From Clostridiaceae bacterium (lineage in GTDB: Bacteria; Bacillota; Clostridia; Saccharofermentanales; Saccharofermentanaceae), in the NCBI GenBank assembly GCA_012718915.1, contig JAAYBI010000015.1, forward strand, positions 60,811-124,810: DNA of 64,000 nt. The letters are read 5' to 3'. Shown here piece by piece: positions 39,600-49,532 of this stretch (position 1 is its first letter; each line of letters starts with the position of its first letter). The translations under genes were made by a program, and so were the position numbers. The notes below the pieces were generated by a model, which ran no database searches, had not been told where the DNA came from, and worked only from the letters and a program-made list of their open reading frames with translations.

Positions 39600-40973
39600 T
39601 CACAAAAACAATTCGAGACGTTTGAGTTCTGTGTCGACGGTATCCGGGGCCGGGGCTCCGGTAATGGTTCGTTTTCCGACACAGGTCTCCAATGAAATAG
39701 CATCAAATATATCGTTTTCTATTAATTTCGAAAACGATTGAAAAGTAACAATATCCAAAGCCTCGAGAGTCGTATGGCGATCAATACAATGAGCAACCAA
39801 CTTTCCGGAAATCTCGTGTGCGTCACGAAACGGGATGCCTTTTCGAACCAGGTAGTCCGCTAAATCGGTAGCGTTTGTAAAACCTCCGAGAGCGGCTTTC
39901 TGCATAGCGTCTTTGTTCACAATCATCGTTTCAATCATACCGGTAAAGGGAGGAAGTATTCCCTCGATAGTGTCCAGAGCATCGAATACAGCTTCCTGGA
40001 TCTCTTGCATATCTTTATTGTAAGTCAGAGGCAATCCCTTCATGGTGACTAATAGGGTAATCAGATCTCCGTAAACGCGGCCGGTCTTGCCTCGGGCGAG
40101 TTCGGCAATGTCGGGGTTCTTTTTTTGAGGCATAATCGAAGATCCGGTTGAGTAGGCATCATCAATCTCTATGAACTTAAATTCTTGACTCGACCAAAGA
40201 ATAATTTCTTCGGAAAAGCGAGAAATATGCATACTGAGAATGGATAAAGCAGATGTAGCTTCTATGGCAAAATCACGATCACTGACGCCGTCCATACTGT
40301 TATACGTTATACCTGAAAGGCCTAATACATCAGAAACGTACTCGCGATCCAGCGGATAAGTGGTTCCCGCCATTGCTCCGGAACCCAGCGGAGAGACAGA
40401 CATTCTTTTGGATGCATCGTCGATACGACCTATGTCTCTTTGAATCATCTGTAAGTATGCAGAAAGGTGGTGCGCGAATGTGACCGGTTGAGCACGTTGT
40501 AAATGCGTATATCCCGGCATGTATGTGTAGATATTTTCGCGAGCCTTTTCCAGAATGACGCGGTAAAGGTCAATAAGCTGGATACGGATGTTTGCCAAAC
40601 GATCGAGAATATACAATCGTTGATCGAGCGCAACTTGATCGTTGCGACTTCTGCCGGTGTGAAGCTTTTTTCCGGCCTCGCCGATACGCGCTGTCAGTTC
40701 CTCTTCGATAAACATATGAATGTCTTCTGCCTTGGAATTGAAGGTCAACGCACCGGAATCGATATCTTCTTTGATGGAAATCAGACCTTGCTCAATGGAG
40801 CGAGCCTCTTCTTCGGAAATGATACCTTGCTTTCCGAGCATCTGACAATGTGCAATGCTGCCACGAATATCTTGCGCATACATTCTGCTGTCAAAGCGCA
40901 AAGAAGCATTGAGTGCATTAACATTGTCTTCGAGTTGTTTTTTGAAGCGACCGCTCCACATAAGTTTGCTCAC
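39600..40973 (-). CDS. argH: Argininosuccinate lyase
   Basis: A 457-residue cytoplasmic enzyme that splits argininosuccinate into arginine and fumarate, the last step of arginine synthesis. The superfamily signature GSSIMPQKKNPD is present, as are HTGRSRNDQVALD and the GYTHLQRAQPVTF helix. The start is GTG at 40973 with AGGAG 9 bases upstream. It is the second gene of argGH, 18 bases after argG. Confidence 0.97.
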   Translation of the reverse strand: MSKLMWSGRFKKQLEDNVNALNASLRFDSRMYAQDIRGSIAHCQMLGKQGIISEEEARSIEQGLISIKEDIDSGALTFNSKAEDIHMFIEEELTARIGEAGKKLHTGRSRNDQVALDQRLYILDRLANIRIQLIDLYRVILEKARENIYTYMPGYTHLQRAQPVTFAHHLSAYLQMIQRDIGRIDDASKRMSVSPLGSGAMAGTTYPLDREYVSDVLGLSGITYNSMDGVSDRDFAIEATSALSILSMHISRFSEEIILWSSQEFKFIEIDDAYSTGSSIMPQKKNPDIAELARGKTGRVYGDLITLLVTMKGLPLTYNKDMQEIQEAVFDALDTIEGILPPFTGMIETMIVNKDAMQKAALGGFTNATDLADYLVRKGIPFRDAHEISGKLVAHCIDRHTTLEALDIVTFQSFSKLIENDIFDAISLETCVGKRTITGAPAPDTVDTELKRLELFL

Positions 40974-40991
40974 GTCGTCAATCTCCTGTGT

Positions 40992-42206
40992 TCAAAGTAA
41001 GTCGTTGCGTTTTTTCATTTGAGCCACTACTTTCGTAGGAAGGCCAAAACAATTGATGAATCCGCCTGCATCTGCTTGGTCATAAACATCATCCTCTGCA
41101 AATGTCGCAATCTCTTCGTCGTAAAGAGAGAAAGGAGAGATAGTTCCGGCAGGGAAACAGTTGCCTTTGTATAATTTTAGCTTAACGGTTCCGGTAACGG
41201 TTTGCTGTGTCTGATCTACAAAAGCAGAAAGAGCTTCTCGCAGCGGGTGAAACCACTGTCCATAATATACTAATTCGGCAAAACGAATTGCTACCATATC
41301 TTTGTAATGCATTGTTTCCCGGTCTAGCGTTAATAGTTCAAGTTCGCGGTGAGCTGCGTAAAGAACGGTTCCGCCGGGTGTCTCATAGACGCCTCTGGAC
41401 TTCATTCCGACAAGACGGTTCTCAACCATATCAACGATACCGACGCCATTACGTCCTGCAATCTCGTTAAGTGTTTTGATCATTGTAACCGGATCAACGT
41501 CCTTGCCATTGACTTTTACCGGTGTGCCTTGAAGAAATTCAATCTCAACATATTCCGGTACTTGAGGTGCCTTTTCCGGTGATGTCATTAACTTTAAAAT
41601 CTTATCATAATCCGGTTCGTTGGCAGGATTTTCCAAATCCATTCCTTCGTGAGAGAGGTGCCAAAGGTTTTCATCCATAGAATAGTTGTTTTCTTTCGTG
41701 ACCGGAACCGGTATGCCGCGAGCGTTAGCGTAATCAATTTCCTCGTCACGGGACTTTATATCCCAGATACGCCAAGGCGCAATGATTTTCATCTCAGGAG
41801 CAAGTGCCTTGATGGTTAGTTCAAAACGAACTTGATCGTTGCCTTTGCCGGTACAACCATGCGCAATAGTAGTGCAACCTTCTCTCTTTGCGATTTCGAC
41901 CATTCTCTTAGCGATAACCGGACGAGCAAAAGAGGTGCCGAGAAGATACTTTCCTTCGTATACTGCTCCGGCCTTCATTGTGGGGATTACAAAATCAGAA
42001 ATAAACTCCTCAGAAATATCTTCAACATAACAAGCGCTGGCACCGCATTTCAACGCTTTATCAATCAGAAATTGACGATCAATACCAATACCGACTTCGC
42101 CGGCCATAGCGATGACTTCACAGTCGTAGTGCTCAAGCAACCACGGAATAATGATAGACGTGTCAAGACCTCCGGAATAAGCAAGTAGAATTTTTTCTTT
42201 AGCCAT
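40992..42206 (-). CDS. argG: Argininosuccinate synthase
   Basis: A 404-residue ATP-dependent ligase that joins citrulline and aspartate. The N-terminal PP-loop [11 protein letters not shown] and the family motif [15 protein letters not shown] are both intact. The ATG at 42206 is used because GGAGG lies 6 bases upstream; an in-frame ATG at 42218 lies before it. First gene of the argGH operon, with a good promoter and a possible operator in its leader. Confidence 0.97.
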   Translation of the reverse strand: MAKEKILLAYSGGLDTSIIIPWLLEHYDCEVIAMAGEVGIGIDRQFLIDKALKCGASACYVEDISEEFISDFVIPTMKAGAVYEGKYLLGTSFARPVIAKRMVEIAKREGCTTIAHGCTGKGNDQVRFELTIKALAPEMKIIAPWRIWDIKSRDEEIDYANARGIPVPVTKENNYSMDENLWHLSHEGMDLENPANEPDYDKILKLMTSPEKAPQVPEYVEIEFLQGTPVKVNGKDVDPVTMIKTLNEIAGRNGVGIVDMVENRLVGMKSRGVYETPGGTVLYAAHRELELLTLDRETMHYKDMVAIRFAELVYYGQWFHPLREALSAFVDQTQQTVTGTVKLKLYKGNCFPAGTISPFSLYDEEIATFAEDDVYDQADAGGFINCFGLPTKVVAQMKKRNDLL

Positions 42207-42216
42207 TTTGTCCTCC

Positions 42217-42230
42217 ATTTATGCATAAAT
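42217..42230 (-). promoter_or_regulatory. Palindrome in the argG leader, possible ArgR operator
   Basis: ATTTATGCATAAAT is a perfect 14-base palindrome located between the argGH promoter and the ribosome site. Arginine repressor sites are AT-rich imperfect palindromes of 18 bases (TGAAT...ATTCA type), so the fit is loose. No ArgR gene is in the window. Confidence 0.3.
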
Positions 42231-42256
42231 ATAAATTATAGCGAATAAATATCTGA

Positions 42257-42285
42257 ATCTTATCAGATGTGACAATTCGAGTCAA
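42257..42285 (-). promoter_or_regulatory. Promoter of argGH
   Basis: On the minus strand TTGACT, a 17-base spacer and TAAGAT, about 51 bases before the argG ATG. Confidence 0.7.
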
Positions 42286-42484
42286 TATCCATTCTATATT
42301 TATGCCTATAGTAATACAAGAACTTCAGAGCAACATTCACTTGAAGAACGAGTCAGCATATATTTATTGATTCAGGAATGACTATAATTGTATTCATTAA
42401 TAGTTAAATTTTGCACTATTATTGTATTTTCAACTTTATTGATGCAAAATATTGGAGAAAATCAAGTTTCGGAGAAATACGATT

Positions 42485-42685
42485 ATGTATGATTATTTAG
42501 GTATCATTTTCGGTTCGGCGATGCTTTTTTTGGGCGCTTTTATGTTTTTTAAGCCGGAGCAGAGTACGAAGAAGGAAATGCGTGATTCCAAAGAAGCCGT
42601 CGCCAAAATTAAGAAGAATGGCTTGATAGTAATGTTTTGTGGGGTCATCGCAGTTACTGTAGGCGTTTTGATATTAGTATTATGA
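42485..42685 (+). CDS. Small two-helix membrane protein
   Basis: A 66-residue protein with helices at about 2-20 and 45-65 joined by a charged KEMRDSKEAVAKIKKN loop. This loop is probably cytoplasmic. GGAGA lies 9 bases before the ATG. An in-frame TTG at 42452 has no ribosome site. No family recognised; it stands alone between divergent argGH and the class IV aminotransferase gene. Confidence 0.65.
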   Translation: MYDYLGIIFGSAMLFLGAFMFFKPEQSTKKEMRDSKEAVAKIKKNGLIVMFCGVIAVTVGVLILVL

Positions 42686-42857
42686 TAGATTAACGGACCA
42701 ATTTGTCCTTCAATTTTGGACTCGTTAATAATTCGTATTTACGCATTTCTTCCAATGGTGATCAATTATTGGAAGGCTTTACGCTGTTGACACACTGGGG
42801 TAAAATCATAAGGTGCATAACTCTGATATTCATCACATTCATTTTGAAGGGAGATCT

Positions 42858-43760
42858 ATGGCTGTTCTCATGCTCGAAAAACCGTTCGGTGATATATGCT
42901 ATGTTGACGGTCGTGCCGTTTTCTTTGATTCAACGGAGGGACGTGCACTCTTAGAGCCGACTGACGATATTATCTATTACGAATCGATTCGGTTTAAATC
43001 ACAAATATTGATATTTTTTGAAGCGCATATGTTGCGTTTGCATGAATCGGTTTCAGGCAAGGAGAATTTCCCGTTTGATTCCGAACAGATCTATGAGCAG
43101 GCTACTAAACTGATGCGTGAAGCTAAGCCTGAGGTGACTGAGGGTAATCTTCGCGTCGTGCTTACGCACAATAAGACGTTGGTTCATCTTTCAGACGTAT
43201 CTTATCCGCCCGAAAGCTTTTACCGGACGGGCATCGTGACTTCGTTGATTGAATGGGAGCGAGTTGAGCCTCAGATCAAAGTTTTTCGTGGTGACTATAA
43301 AGCGGCAGTGGCGGATGCTTTCCAAAAGGAAACCCCGTATGGTATCCCTTATGAGGTTTTGCTGAGCGATCATTCGAAAAGAATCACAGAAGGAAGTCGT
43401 TCGAATTTCTTCGTTCTTTTCGATAATACGGTATATTCTCCGTCTGAGGATTGTATATTAATTGGAATTACTCGCAAATATGTATTAAAGTCAATCATTC
43501 ATGCAGGCCTCTTGTATGAAGAAAAGACGTTTACATTGTCAGAGTTAATCGAGATGCAAAAGAAGGCAATTCAAGAACAGAAAGATTTTGCTGTTTTTGT
43601 GACGAGTTCTCCTTTTGATATTTTACCTATTAGAAGTATAGCCGAATATGAATTCGAATCTGCAGAGTCCGACAAATTGAAATCGATCGCAAAACATTAC
43701 AAAACAATCGTTGACTTTTATATAGAGTCCAGACAGTCGGATCATACCACTCGTCAATAA
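42858..43760 (+). CDS. PLP-dependent class IV aminotransferase
   Basis: A 300-residue fold-type IV PLP enzyme, the group of branched-chain aminotransferase, D-amino acid aminotransferase and aminodeoxychorismate lyase. The catalytic Lys is expected in the FRGDYKAAVADAFQKE stretch. Cofactor-contacting motifs ITEGSRSNFFVLFDNTVYSP and ILIGITRKYVLKSI are present. ATG at 42858 has AAGGGAG upstream. A TTGACA at 42787-42792 may start its promoter, but the matching -10 box is poor. The exact substrate cannot be assigned. htpG follows after 43 bases. Confidence 0.86.
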   Translation: MAVLMLEKPFGDICYVDGRAVFFDSTEGRALLEPTDDIIYYESIRFKSQILIFFEAHMLRLHESVSGKENFPFDSEQIYEQATKLMREAKPEVTEGNLRVVLTHNKTLVHLSDVSYPPESFYRTGIVTSLIEWERVEPQIKVFRGDYKAAVADAFQKETPYGIPYEVLLSDHSKRITEGSRSNFFVLFDNTVYSPSEDCILIGITRKYVLKSIIHAGLLYEEKTFTLSELIEMQKKAIQEQKDFAVFVTSSPFDILPIRSIAEYEFESAESDKLKSIAKHYKTIVDFYIESRQSDHTTRQ

Positions 43761-43803
43761 GCCAAATTGGCTTAAAATTATATTAACTTTGGAGGCTGAT
43801 CAT

Positions 43804-45750
43804 ATGAGTGCCAGAACAGGAAAAGTAACCGTTACTACAGAAAACATTTTCCCGATTATTCGCAAGTGGTTGTATTCTGACCACGATATTTTCGTCCGGG
43901 AACTTGTTTCTAATGCTTCAGACGCAACAACTAAGTTGAAGAGGCTCGTCGATTTGGGGCAATGCAGTATTGATTCTGATTCTGAGTTGTCTATCCGGAT
44001 TTCCTACAATGAGAAGACGGGTGTATTGATTATAGAAGATCAGGGCATCGGCATGACTTCAGATGAACTTGATCGCTATATTAATCAGATTGCATTCTCA
44101 GGTGCTATGGATTTTGTCGAAAAGTATAAAGAAAAAGGCGGCTCGGATAATTCCATTATCGGCCATTTTGGTCTTGGTTTTTACTCGGCATTTATGGTTG
44201 CGGATCGCGTTACCATTGATACGCTCTCGTATGTTGAAGGTGAGAAACCGGTCAAATGGGAGTCTGAAGATGGTATGGAATACACTGTATCAGAATCAGA
44301 TAGAACCCAGCGTGGCACTTCAATTACACTAACTTTATCGGATGAAGCCAAAAAAATGTTTGATGCCACAAAAATCAAGAACATTCTCGATAAGTATTGT
44401 TCGTTTATGCCGTATCCATTATTCTTCACGGATGTAAAACGCAAGCTCGAACATGAAAAAGATCAAAAGAAGCGCGCTAAAGAAGCGGAATCCAAGAAAG
44501 AGGAGTTTCTGATTTCCGAATACACACCTTTACGCGTTAATCCGGTTGCTCCACTTTGGCAGAAGGCGCCGAAGGATTGTACCGATGAGGAATATATTTC
44601 GTTCTATCATCAAGTTTTTTCTGATCCCCGAGATCCGCTTTTCTGGATTCATCTCAATCTTGATTATCCGTTTACTTTACAAGGGATTCTATATTTTCCT
44701 AAAACGGATAATGTTTATCAGACTTTAGAGGGAAGAATAAAGGTATATAACCAACAGGTTTTTGTTGCCGATAATATTGAGGAAATCATTCCTGATTTCC
44801 TGTTTCTGCTGCGCGGATGTCTGGATTGTACGGATTTGCCTCTCAATGTATCAAGATCTGCACTTCAACAGGATGACTATGTACAGAAACTGTCTTCTCA
44901 TATCATTCGAAAAGTGTCGGATAAGTTGTCATCTCTTTTCAAAAAACAACGCGAGGATTACGAATCGTATTGGGATGATATCGGCGTATTTGTTAAATAC
45001 GGCATGATGAAAGAAGATAAGTTTTTCGATAAGGCAAAGGCGTTCATGCTTTTCAAAACGGTCGAAGCGCAATATTTGACATATGATGAACTGACCGAAA
45101 AGCATGATGCTGTACGTTATACACAAGCGGCAGATAAACAGGCCGCCTATATTGATATCGCTACAAAGAAGGGTTATCCGGTCGTCGTCCTTGACCACGA
45201 GATTGACAACAACTTTATATCGTTCATGGAATTCAAATTACCTTCAAAGCGTTTTATGCGTGTTGATGCAGAGTTTGAAGGCGAATCTCATAGTGAGGAA
45301 TCTTACAAGCGATTAACAGATCATTTTAAGTCGGTAGTTCAGGATTCGAAGCTTGATATTGAAGTTATTTCTTTGGGGGTTGACTCATTCCCGGCTTTTA
45401 TCCGTGAAACAGAAGAATCGCGTCGAATGTCAGAAATGAAAAAGCAATTTGAGAAAATGAAGAAAAGCGGAGAAAGCGACCCCTATGGCAATCTTGACGA
45501 GATGTTTCCCGAGAAGAAGGATCTCGTATTGAATGCGGACCATCCTCTGGTGGCAAGGCTGATGAGTTATGTCGAAGCAGATAGTACAGATGATTCAGCG
45601 GACATTATTATTAATCAACTCTATGACCAAGCACGTTTGAGCCATGGATCATTGGATGCGGAAGGTCTTAAAAACTTTCTGCAAAACCATTCCACATTAT
45701 TGTTGAATATTATCGAAAATCGCGCCGGAAGCGTCGGAGGAAAAGAATGA
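43804..45750 (+). CDS. htpG: Hsp90-family chaperone HtpG
   Basis: A 648-residue cytoplasmic ATP-dependent chaperone. The N-terminal GHKL ATPase has the family signature SDHDIFVRELVSNASDA, the DQGIGMTSDEL Mg/ATP site and the glycine lid GHFGLGFYSAFMVAD. A middle domain and C-terminal dimerisation domain complete the usual length. ATG at 43804 has GGAGG 8 bases upstream. It overlaps purL by 4 bases (ATGA), an unusual pairing of a stress chaperone with purine synthesis. Confidence 0.97.
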   Translation: MSARTGKVTVTTENIFPIIRKWLYSDHDIFVRELVSNASDATTKLKRLVDLGQCSIDSDSELSIRISYNEKTGVLIIEDQGIGMTSDELDRYINQIAFSGAMDFVEKYKEKGGSDNSIIGHFGLGFYSAFMVADRVTIDTLSYVEGEKPVKWESEDGMEYTVSESDRTQRGTSITLTLSDEAKKMFDATKIKNILDKYCSFMPYPLFFTDVKRKLEHEKDQKKRAKEAESKKEEFLISEYTPLRVNPVAPLWQKAPKDCTDEEYISFYHQVFSDPRDPLFWIHLNLDYPFTLQGILYFPKTDNVYQTLEGRIKVYNQQVFVADNIEEIIPDFLFLLRGCLDCTDLPLNVSRSALQQDDYVQKLSSHIIRKVSDKLSSLFKKQREDYESYWDDIGVFVKYGMMKEDKFFDKAKAFMLFKTVEAQYLTYDELTEKHDAVRYTQAADKQAAYIDIATKKGYPVVVLDHEIDNNFISFMEFKLPSKRFMRVDAEFEGESHSEESYKRLTDHFKSVVQDSKLDIEVISLGVDSFPAFIRETEESRRMSEMKKQFEKMKKSGESDPYGNLDEMFPEKKDLVLNADHPLVARLMSYVEADSTDDSADIIINQLYDQARLSHGSLDAEGLKNFLQNHSTLLLNIIENRAGSVGGKE

Positions 45751-48700
45751 GTAATTGCGATCAAGTCATCAGACTCTTCTCGGAGAAAAAACCTTTATTT
45801 GCGGTCGAGGCTAATCAAGTCTTAAAGGACATCCGTTCAGATTTATCGCTATTGAGTGTTGACCGTGTTCGTATCATTAACCGCTATGATATGTCCGGTA
45901 TGAGTCGGGAAGAGTTGGACGCTGTGAAGAATATCGTATTTTCAGAGCCGCCGGTGGATACGCTTTATGAGTCGGATCCTGATCTTTCTGATGCTTGTTA
46001 TATCCTTGCGGTAGAGTCACTTCCGGGGCAATATGATCAGCGTGCCGATTCAGCGGCGCAATGCGTTCAAATTATGACTGTCGGTGAACCTCCGCTAATC
46101 AAGACTGCCAAAATATACGCATTCTATGGAGAGATGGATGAGATTTCAAAACAGAAGGTCAGCCGATACCTAATAAATCCGGTTGAGTCGCGTTCTGCTG
46201 AGCTGGCATTGCCGGCGTCTTTGATAGAAGAACTGGATTCCCCGGAAGATGTTTCTGTTATGAATGGTTTTGTTAGGAAATCTGACCAGGAAATGTCTGA
46301 ATTAAAAAATGATATGGGCCTTGCTATGTCCGTCGATGACTTGATATTTACCCGCGACTTTTTTGTTAATGAAGGTCGGGATCCTTCTGTGACTGAAATT
46401 CGAGTCCTTGATACCTATTGGTCAGATCATTGCCGACATACTACTTTTCTGACCACGCTGGAAACTGTTGAGATCCCCGAGGATTCTTTGATTGCAAATG
46501 AAATTCGAAACACGTACGAATTATATTTGTCAGAGAGAGCTCGAATATATGGTGACCGTTTATCGTCAAAGCCTGTCTGTCTTATGGATATGGCGACCAT
46601 GGCGACAAAAGTATTGCTAAAAGACGGATTTCTTCAGGATCTGGATGTCTCTGAAGAGATTAATGCCTGTTCGATCAAGGTGGATGTTCAAACAGAGAAT
46701 GGCATCGAAAAATATCTTTTAATGTTCAAGAATGAGACGCATAACCACCCGACGGAGATTGAGCCGTTTGGCGGTGCCGCTACATGCTTGGGCGGAGCTA
46801 TTCGAGATCCTCTTTCCGGTCGATCCTATGTCTATCAGGCTATGCGTGTGACGGGTGCAGGAGATCCGACTGTTCCTTCTGATCAGACTTTACCGGGAAA
46901 ACTCTCGCAGAAGAAAATTGTGCGAACCGCAGCGGCCGGGTATAGTGCCTATGGCAACCAAATCGGATTGGCTACCGGACAGGTGGATGAGATTTATCAT
47001 CCCGGTTATGTTGCCAAACGCATGGAAATCGGTGCAGTTATAGCGGCGGCTCCGGAGCAAAATGTTATTCGCAAACGACCGTCCGCCGGTGACATTGTTA
47101 TTTTGCTCGGTGGTCGTACCGGTCGTGACGGTATTGGCGGAGCTACCGGTTCTTCCAAAGCACATGATGAGAAGTCTGTATTGACTTGTGGTGCAGAAGT
47201 TCAAAAGGGTAATCCGCCCACTGAGCGCAAAATCCAACGTCTTTTCAGAAACAAAGAAGCATCATCTATGATCATTCGATGTAATGACTTTGGTGCAGGC
47301 GGTGTTTCGGTCGCCATTGGCGAACTGGCGGATGGATTAACGATTGATTTAGATTCCGTACCCAAAAAATATGAAGGTTTAGATGGTACCGAATTGGCAA
47401 TATCAGAATCTCAGGAGCGAATGGCGGTAGTTATTCACGCTCAAGATAAGTCGAAATTTCTTTCGCTTGCGCATGATGAAAATTTAGAGGCAGTTCAGGT
47501 AGCAACTATCACTGAACAACCAAGAATGGTGATGAAATGGAGAAATCAGACCGTTGTAGATTTGCCTCGTGACTTTATTGATACGAACGGAGCTCCTTCG
47601 TTTGCACGTTCAAAAATAGTGCCCGCTTCATTAGATCTTGTATATCCTGATTCTGAATTGCCGACACTTGACAAATCATCGTTTGCTTCATCAATGATTG
47701 CAACAATGTCTACACTTGAAGCTTGTTCGCGTAAAGGATTAATTCAACGATTTGACGGCTCAATTGGTGCAGGAACGGTACTGATGCCATTGGCCGGAAA
47801 ATATCAGTCAACGCCCGAAGATGGGATGATCGCAAAAATTCCTACGGCAAATTATGACTCAAAGACTGCATCTGTTATGACTTATGGATTTGATCCGTAT
47901 TTATCTGAATGGAGTCCATATCATGGAGGATATCATGCAGTTGTAGAGTCTTTGCTAAAGATTTCTGCTCTCGGCGGAAACCCTTACAAGGCGCGTTTGT
48001 CTTTTCAAGAGTATTTCGAACGGATGACGTCAGAATCTTCTTGGGGCAAACCGACAATGGCGTTGCTTGGTGCATTCAAAGCTCAAATGGACTATAAAAC
48101 GCCCGCTATCGGCGGCAAAGATAGCATGAGTGGTACGTTCAATGATATCAATGTGCCACCGACTCTCGTATCTTTTGCGGTCACCACAATACCGGTTGAA
48201 CGTGCAGTATCGTCTTGTCTGACTGCACCGCGTCAAAAACTATATGTAATTAAGCTCGCAAAAGATGACGCTATGTTGTATAAGAAAGCGCATGTCGATC
48301 GTGTGTTCAAAGCGATGAACCAGATTAATGATCGAGGCCAATTGCTTGCTGCTTCAGTAGTTAGGGGTTACGGAATTGCCGCAAAAGTTGCTCAGATGTT
48401 GATGGGCAACCGTTTAGGATTTGCGTTTCAGGATAGTATTTCCATTGAAGAATTATTTTCAAGGTCTTTCGGTACCATTTTATTATCGGTCAACGATAAG
48501 AATGCGGTAGATAAAATTGAGACCGTTGGAGGGTATCTTTTAGGAGAAGCAAATGAAACTGAAACATTGACGTGGAATGGTCATTTAGTGACTCTTGCAG
48601 ATACGCAAAATGCTTTTGAATCTAAGTTAGAAGCCATTTTTCCAACAAAAACACAGGAAGCACCATACGATGATAAGTACTCGAAAGTTCAAAGCGTCAC

Positions 48701-49532
48701 CAATATTTCTAAACCTTCAGTGCTCATAAAATCAAAACCCAAAGTATTCATTCCGGTTTTTCCCGGAACCAACACGGAGTATGATGCAGCATATGCGTTT
48801 GAAAAATCCGGTGCGGATGCGGACGTCTTTGTCATTAAAAATCTTAGTCCCGCAGACATATCGGAATCACTCGTTGAGATGAGTCGTCGCATTCGAAACA
48901 GCCAGATATTAATGCTTCCGGGCGGTTTTTCTGGTGGTGACGAACCGGAAGGCTCCGCAAAATTCATGGTGGCGGCGTTGAATAACCCGTCGGTGTCGGA
49001 AGCCGTGTCAGAGTTATTAGAGATTCGTGATGGTTTGATTCTGGGCATATGCAATGGTTTTCAAGCTTTGGTGAAAGTGGGACTTTTGCCTGACGGGGTC
49101 ATTAAGCCTTCTTTACCTTCGAGTCCGACTCTTACATTTAGCAAAATCGGACGACATCAATCGATGTATGTCTCTACGCGTATTTCCTCAAACAATTCAC
49201 CATGGTTGACATCAGTTCAAGTAGGCGACATTTACTCTGTACCCGTATCCAATGGGGAGGGGCGTTTTGTAGCAGACGAGAATGTGCTTCAGGCGTTATT
49301 CGATGCCGGCCAAGTTGTCACTCAATATGTTGATGACATGGGCATGCCATCAATGGATACTGCTTTCAATCCAAATGCTTCATATGCAGCAATCGAAGGT
49401 ATTATGAGCAAAAACGGGCGTGTACTCGGAAAGATGGGTCACAACGAACGTTATGGTCAACTAATCGGATCCAATGTTCCGGGAAATAAGGATCAAGGCT
49501 TGTTTTCGTCCGGTGTCAGGTATTTCCTCTGA
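45747..49532 (+). CDS. purL: Phosphoribosylformylglycinamidine synthase, single-chain type
   Basis: A 1261-residue enzyme of purine synthesis that converts FGAR to FGAM using glutamine and ATP. N-terminal PurS-like and linker parts are followed by two AIRS-type halves (DTYWSDHCRHTTF; KNETHNHPTEIEPFGGAATC). A C-terminal glutamine amidotransferase carries the nucleophile in GICNGFQALVK and the oxyanion region MLPGGFSGGDEPE. All parts are in one chain, unlike the PurS/PurQ/PurL split of Bacillus. Coupled to htpG upstream and to ksgA downstream by one-base overlap. No other pur genes are nearby. Confidence 0.96.
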   Translation: MSNCDQVIRLFSEKKPLFAVEANQVLKDIRSDLSLLSVDRVRIINRYDMSGMSREELDAVKNIVFSEPPVDTLYESDPDLSDACYILAVESLPGQYDQRADSAAQCVQIMTVGEPPLIKTAKIYAFYGEMDEISKQKVSRYLINPVESRSAELALPASLIEELDSPEDVSVMNGFVRKSDQEMSELKNDMGLAMSVDDLIFTRDFFVNEGRDPSVTEIRVLDTYWSDHCRHTTFLTTLETVEIPEDSLIANEIRNTYELYLSERARIYGDRLSSKPVCLMDMATMATKVLLKDGFLQDLDVSEEINACSIKVDVQTENGIEKYLLMFKNETHNHPTEIEPFGGAATCLGGAIRDPLSGRSYVYQAMRVTGAGDPTVPSDQTLPGKLSQKKIVRTAAAGYSAYGNQIGLATGQVDEIYHPGYVAKRMEIGAVIAAAPEQNVIRKRPSAGDIVILLGGRTGRDGIGGATGSSKAHDEKSVLTCGAEVQKGNPPTERKIQRLFRNKEASSMIIRCNDFGAGGVSVAIGELADGLTIDLDSVPKKYEGLDGTELAISESQERMAVVIHAQDKSKFLSLAHDENLEAVQVATITEQPRMVMKWRNQTVVDLPRDFIDTNGAPSFARSKIVPASLDLVYPDSELPTLDKSSFASSMIATMSTLEACSRKGLIQRFDGSIGAGTVLMPLAGKYQSTPEDGMIAKIPTANYDSKTASVMTYGFDPYLSEWSPYHGGYHAVVESLLKISALGGNPYKARLSFQEYFERMTSESSWGKPTMALLGAFKAQMDYKTPAIGGKDSMSGTFNDINVPPTLVSFAVTTIPVERAVSSCLTAPRQKLYVIKLAKDDAMLYKKAHVDRVFKAMNQINDRGQLLAASVVRGYGIAAKVAQMLMGNRLGFAFQDSISIEELFSRSFGTILLSVNDKNAVDKIETVGGYLLGEANETETLTWNGHLVTLADTQNAFESKLEAIFPTKTQEAPYDDKYSKVQSVTNISKPSVLIKSKPKVFIPVFPGTNTEYDAAYAFEKSGADADVFVIKNLSPADISESLVEMSRRIRNSQILMLPGGFSGGDEPEGSAKFMVAALNNPSVSEAVSELLEIRDGLILGICNGFQALVKVGLLPDGVIKPSLPSSPTLTFSKIGRHQSMYVSTRISSNNSPWLTSVQVGDIYSVPVSNGEGRFVADENVLQALFDAGQVVTQYVDDMGMPSMDTAFNPNASYAAIEGIMSKNGRVLGKMGHNERYGQLIGSNVPGNKDQGLFSSGVRYFL

